Below are positions 6,843 through 8,762 of a DNA stretch of 8,762 nucleotides, one piece after another (within the stretch, counting starts at the first letter, position 1; each line of letters begins with the position of its first letter). The notes under the pieces were generated by a model. It searched no databases. It was not told where the DNA came from and worked only from the letters and a program-made list of their open reading frames with translations. Origin of the DNA: an uncultured Gammaproteobacteria bacterium. Its GTDB lineage: Bacteria; Pseudomonadota; Gammaproteobacteria; Steroidobacterales; GCA-2729495. Position numbers and translations under genes: made by a program. The stretch spans positions 1 to 8,762 of the forward strand of contig CALGMY010000213.1 in the NCBI GenBank assembly GCA_937958785.1, given 5' to 3'.

Positions 6843-7606
6843 CGCTGCTCGCCAGCGCCGAGGGTCAACACCTCGCAGCCGTCCCGGGTGATGAGGATCG
6901 TGTGCTCCCACTGGGCAGAGAGCGAGTGATCCCGGGTCACCACGGTCCAGCCGTCCGGCAGCAGCCGGACGTGGCGCTTGCCCACGTTGACCATGGGTTC
7001 GATCGTGAAGGTCAGGCCCTCGCGCAGCTCGAGGCCGGTGCCGGGCTCGCCGTAGTGGAGCACCTGGGGGTCCTCGTGGAAGATCCGCCCGATGCCGTGG
7101 CCGCAATACTCCCGGACGATGCTGAAGCCCTCGGCCTCGACGTAGCTCTGGATGGCATGGCCGATATCGCCCAGCCGCCGGCCGGGAGCGGCCTGGGCGA
7201 TGCCCCGCCAGAGGGCTTCCCGGCACACCCGCACGACCCGCTCGCCCTGGACCGTGCCCTTGCCGACCACGAACATCCGGCTGCTGTCGCCGTGGAAGCC
7301 GTCCTTGATCACGGTGACGTCCACGTTGACGATGTCGCCGGCCTTGAGCTTGCGGTCGCCCGGGATGCCGTGGCACACCACGTGGTTCACGGACGTGCAG
7401 ATCGACTTGGGGAATCCCCGGTAGTTCAGTGGGGCCGGGATCGCGTGCTGCACGTCGACGATGTAGTCGTGGCAGATGCGGTCGAGTTCGTCCGTGCTGA
7501 CCCCGGGCTGGATGTAGGACCCGATCATGTCGAGCACGTCGGCCGTCAGCCGGCCTGCCACCCGCATGGCATCCTGCTCCGCCGGGGTCTTGATGGTGAT
7601 GCTCAT
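6839..7606 (-). CDS. map: Type I methionine aminopeptidase
   Basis: Map removes the initiator methionine from nascent proteins with small second residues. The 255-residue product matches the short type I form (E. coli 264) with no N-terminal zinc-finger extension. The pita-bread fold ligands are in place: Asp96 and Asp107 in NVDVTVIKDGFHGD, His170 in YCGHGIGR, Glu203 in TIEPM and Glu234 in QWEHT, plus the substrate-contacting His79 in VCHGIP. The ATG at 7606 begins MSITIKTPAE, like family members, and follows CAGGG (7612-7616) at five bases. The frame is open further upstream, but that part crosses palindromes and promoter elements and is non-coding. It is the first gene of the map-glnD-dapD operon and divergent from rpsB, the order also seen in E. 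coli. Confidence 0.97.
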   Translation of the reverse strand: MSITIKTPAEQDAMRVAGRLTADVLDMIGSYIQPGVSTDELDRICHDYIVDVQHAIPAPLNYRGFPKSICTSVNHVVCHGIPGDRKLKAGDIVNVDVTVIKDGFHGDSSRMFVVGKGTVQGERVVRVCREALWRGIAQAAPGRRLGDIGHAIQSYVEAEGFSIVREYCGHGIGRIFHEDPQVLHYGEPGTGLELREGLTFTIEPMVNVGKRHVRLLPDGWTVVTRDHSLSAQWEHTILITRDGCEVLTLGAGEQR

Positions 7607-7628
7607 CCCTGCCCTGGATAGCCCGGCT

Positions 7629-7672
7629 GGCCGGCCCGCGGGCCGGCCCCGGGAAGGGGGGAACCCCGGGGC
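7629..7672. repeat. Two overlapping G+C palindromes in the map leader
   Basis: Bases 7629-7648 form a perfect 20-bp palindrome with arms GGCCGGCCCG and CGGGCCGGCC. As RNA this could fold into an 8-bp stem with a CGCG loop. Its last three bases are shared with a second exact inverted repeat, GCCCCGGG (7646-7653) and CCCGGGGC (7665-7672), with an 11-nt loop. The two hairpins cannot be fully formed together. They lie 12 bases or more upstream of the map ribosome-binding site, inside the leader expected for map. They could affect map translation or transcript stability, or be a protein-binding site; no function is established from the sequence. Confidence 0.5.
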
Positions 7673-7689
7673 AGACGGAGCCGGGCGCG

Positions 7690-7718
7690 TTGTGACCGGT
7701 AATCCCTTATGGTATAAA
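7690..7718 (+). promoter_or_regulatory. Sigma-70 promoter of rpsB with G+C-rich discriminator
   Basis: TTGTGA (7690-7695) and TATAAA (7713-7718) match the -35 and -10 consensus at 4/6 and 5/6, with the optimal 17-bp spacer. The predicted start is near 7725, giving a leader of about 167 nt, close to the length reported for E. coli rpsB. The bases just after the -10 are GCGCCCGCCC, the G+C-rich discriminator typical of ribosomal promoters repressed by ppGpp and DksA. Stringent control is inferred from this. Confidence 0.7.
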
Positions 7719-7737
7719 GCGCCCGCCCTAGAGGCAA
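7709..7737 (-). promoter_or_regulatory. Weak candidate promoter for map-glnD-dapD
   Basis: The minus strand has TTGCCT (7737-7732) and, 17 bases on, TACCAT (7714-7709), each four of six bases matched to the sigma-70 consensus. Transcription would start near 7702, giving a leader of about 95 nt that contains the two palindromes. The -10 overlaps that of the rpsB promoter by two bases. The match is modest, and the real operon promoter may lie elsewhere between 7607 and 7891. Confidence 0.25.
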
Positions 7738-7891
7738 CGAAATCCACACGCATTCCGTCACGTCCGGCTGGGTGCCGGTTCCCGTTTCGGGAACCGGTTG
7801 CCGGATGGGGAATGCGGCGGCGCCAACCCGATAACCAGCGGCCTTCCCCGGGGACACAGACCCCGGCCGGTCCGCGTCACAAGGAGATCCC
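7725..7891 (+). promoter_or_regulatory. Structured rpsB leader, likely S2 autoregulatory element
   Basis: The leader has one long nested stem. The outer helix is CGCATTCC (7749-7756) with GGAATGCG (7809-7816). The middle helix is TCCGGC (7763-7768) with GCCGGA (7800-7805). The apical hairpin is CCGGTTCCCG (7775-7784) with CGGGAACCGG (7788-7797) around a TTT loop. All 24 listed pairs are Watson-Crick. A second hairpin, CCGGGG (7848-7853) with CCCCGG (7861-7866) and loop ACACAGA, stands 14 bases before the ribosome-binding site AAGGAG (7881-7886). In E. coli the rpsB-tsf leader mediates feedback repression by S2 and is conserved in Gammaproteobacteria. Assigning that role here rests on position, length and folding, not on a comparison I could run. 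Confidence 0.6.
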
Positions 7892-8762
7892 ATGGCTGAC
7901 GTGAGCATGCGCCAGATGCTCGAGGCTGGTGTGCATTTTGGCCACCAGACTCGGTACTGGAACCCCAAGATGGGCCCGTACATCTTCGGTGCCCGCAACA
8001 ACATCCACATCATCAACCTGGAACACACCGTCCCCCTGTTCCGCAAGGCCACCGGCTTCATCCGGTCCCTGGCGGCGGACGGTGGCCGCATCCTCTTCGT
8101 CGGCACCAAGCGGTCGGCCCGGGACGCGGTGCGCGCCCAGGCCGAGCGCTGCGGGATGCCCTTCGTCAGCCATCGCTGGCTGGGCGGTACCCTCACCAAT
8201 TTCAAGACCGTGAAGCAGTCCATCAAGCGCCTCGAGGACCTCGATGCGATGGAGCAGGACGGCCGCTTCAGCAAGCTCACCAAGAAGGAAGTCCTCGACC
8301 GGCGCCGTGAGCGCGAGAAGCTCGAGCGCAGCCTGGGTGGCGTCAAGAGCATGGGTACCCTTCCCGATGCCATCTTCGTGATCGACGTGGACCACGAGAA
8401 GATCGCGGTGCACGAGGCCAACAAGCTCGGCATCCCCGTCGTTGGCATCGTCGACACCAATTCCTCGCCGGAAGGCGTGCAGTACATGGTGCCCGGCAAC
8501 GACGACGCGATGCGTGCCGCCGAGCTCTACGCCGTGGCAGTCGCTGATGCCGTCCTCGAGGGCAAGGCGTCCATCCCGGCGCTGCCGGTCGGTGAAGACG
8601 ACTTCGTCGAGCTGGATGCCGAGGGCAAGCCCCGGTCCGCGCCGGAAGGGCGGCGGCCCGCGGCGGCCAAGCGGCCTGCCCGCAAGGCTGCCGGCGCGCC
8701 GGCCGGCGCCCCGCGTGGCCGGGGCCGTGCGCGCACGGGCAGCTCCATCACCGGGCACGAAC
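7892..8762 (+). CDS. rpsB: 30S ribosomal protein S2 (3' end outside the window)
   Basis: S2 is a late-assembling 30S protein that supports S1 binding. The ATG at 7892 has a strong AAGGAG (7881-7886) five bases upstream. The protein opens MADVSMRQMLEAGVHFGHQTRYWNPKMGPYIFGARN-type sequence, with the S2 signatures HFGHQ, IHIINLE, ILFVGTKR, HRWLGGTLTNFKT, KLTKKE, SLGGVKSMGTLPDAIFVID, IPVVGIVDTNSSP and YMVPGNDDAMRA all in order. The conserved body ends about residue 242 (FVELD). The frame then stays open to the window edge at codon 290 with a tail rich in Ala, Pro, Gly, Arg and Lys, including KRPARK (260-265) and RGRGRAR (275-281). No stop is seen, so the full length is unknown. In related genomes tsf follows. 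Confidence 0.97.
   Translation, partial: MADVSMRQMLEAGVHFGHQTRYWNPKMGPYIFGARNNIHIINLEHTVPLFRKATGFIRSLAADGGRILFVGTKRSARDAVRAQAERCGMPFVSHRWLGGTLTNFKTVKQSIKRLEDLDAMEQDGRFSKLTKKEVLDRRREREKLERSLGGVKSMGTLPDAIFVIDVDHEKIAVHEANKLGIPVVGIVDTNSSPEGVQYMVPGNDDAMRAAELYAVAVADAVLEGKASIPALPVGEDDFVELDAEGKPRSAPEGRRPAAAKRPARKAAGAPAGAPRGRGRARTGSSITGHE

Noticed and set aside
5145..6929. 594-codon plus-strand open frame opposite glnD
   Set aside because: It is the mirror of a conserved gene, with low-complexity Val/Glu/Ala/Gly composition typical of antisense frames and no plausible ribosome-binding site or promoter.
6843..7376. N-terminal extension of GlnD into map
   Set aside because: The frame is open, but the extra residues are out of frame with map and rich in Arg, Pro and Gly. 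Family alignment begins at the ATG at 6842, which overlaps the map stop.
102..7648. Recurring GGCCGGCC octamers as a possible dispersed repeat or signal
   Set aside because: Copies occur in intergenic hairpins (102-131, 7629-7648) and also inside dapD (3816-3823) and glnD (4745-4752). Six copies are not far above chance at this G+C content, and the flanks are unrelated.
7603..8758. Minus-strand open frames opposite rpsB and its leader
   Set aside because: They run antisense to a highly conserved ribosomal gene and its promoter. The translations look like reverse-frame products and would cross the map leader.
1..8762. Mobile element, CRISPR array, tRNA/rRNA gene or defence island
   Set aside because: I found no transposase, integrase, direct-repeat array, tRNA-like cloverleaf or rRNA sequence. 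Gene content and composition are uniformly those of core chromosome.

Overview
The window looks like a stretch of core chromosome from a G+C-rich member of the Gammaproteobacteria; by eye about two thirds of the bases are G or C. Two things support this. The first is the gene order map-glnD-dapD running divergently from rpsB, which is the arrangement known from Escherichia coli and relatives. The second is the close match of the S2, Map, GlnD and DapD proteins to gammaproteobacterial family members. The GTP-type PEP carboxykinase (pckG) differs from the ATP-type enzyme of E. coli and suggests a lineage such as the Xanthomonadales, Nevskiales or Steroidobacterales rather than the enterics; this placement is inference.

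Layout from left to right. Positions 1-102 hold the last 33 codons of an unidentified plus-strand gene. A perfect 11-bp inverted repeat (102-131) separates it from the convergent pckG (minus strand, 139-1881). A 175-bp intergenic region (1882-2056) carries a perfect TATAAT box for pckG, with a perfect 20-bp dyad where its -35 should be. It also separates pckG from the divergent plus-strand pair tsaB (2057-2806) and dsbB (2803-3300), which overlap by ATGA. dsbB meets dapD tail to tail in a single CTAG that provides the stop codon of both genes.

The minus-strand operon map (7606-6839), glnD (6842-4134), dapD (4106-3297) is tightly packed: map and glnD overlap by ATGA, and glnD and dapD are 27 bases apart. 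A 285-bp divergent regulatory region (7607-7891) contains G+C-rich palindromes in the map leader, a good sigma-70 promoter for rpsB with a G+C-rich discriminator, and a leader of about 167 nt with a long, strongly paired stem. rpsB starts at 7892 and runs off the right edge still open at codon 290. This is well beyond the usual S2 length of about 240 residues, because of a basic Ala/Pro/Arg/Lys-rich tail.

The genes cover general cell functions: gluconeogenesis (pckG), the t6A tRNA modification (tsaB), periplasmic disulfide formation (dsbB), lysine and peptidoglycan precursor synthesis (dapD), nitrogen sensing (glnD), N-terminal methionine removal (map) and the ribosome (rpsB). I see no mobile element, CRISPR array, RNA gene, toxin or defence locus, and no credible new multi-gene system. 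The points worth a second look are regulatory and architectural: the rpsB leader, the pckG/tsaB divergent control region, the shared CTAG stop, the S2 tail and the unusual TsaB N-terminal half.
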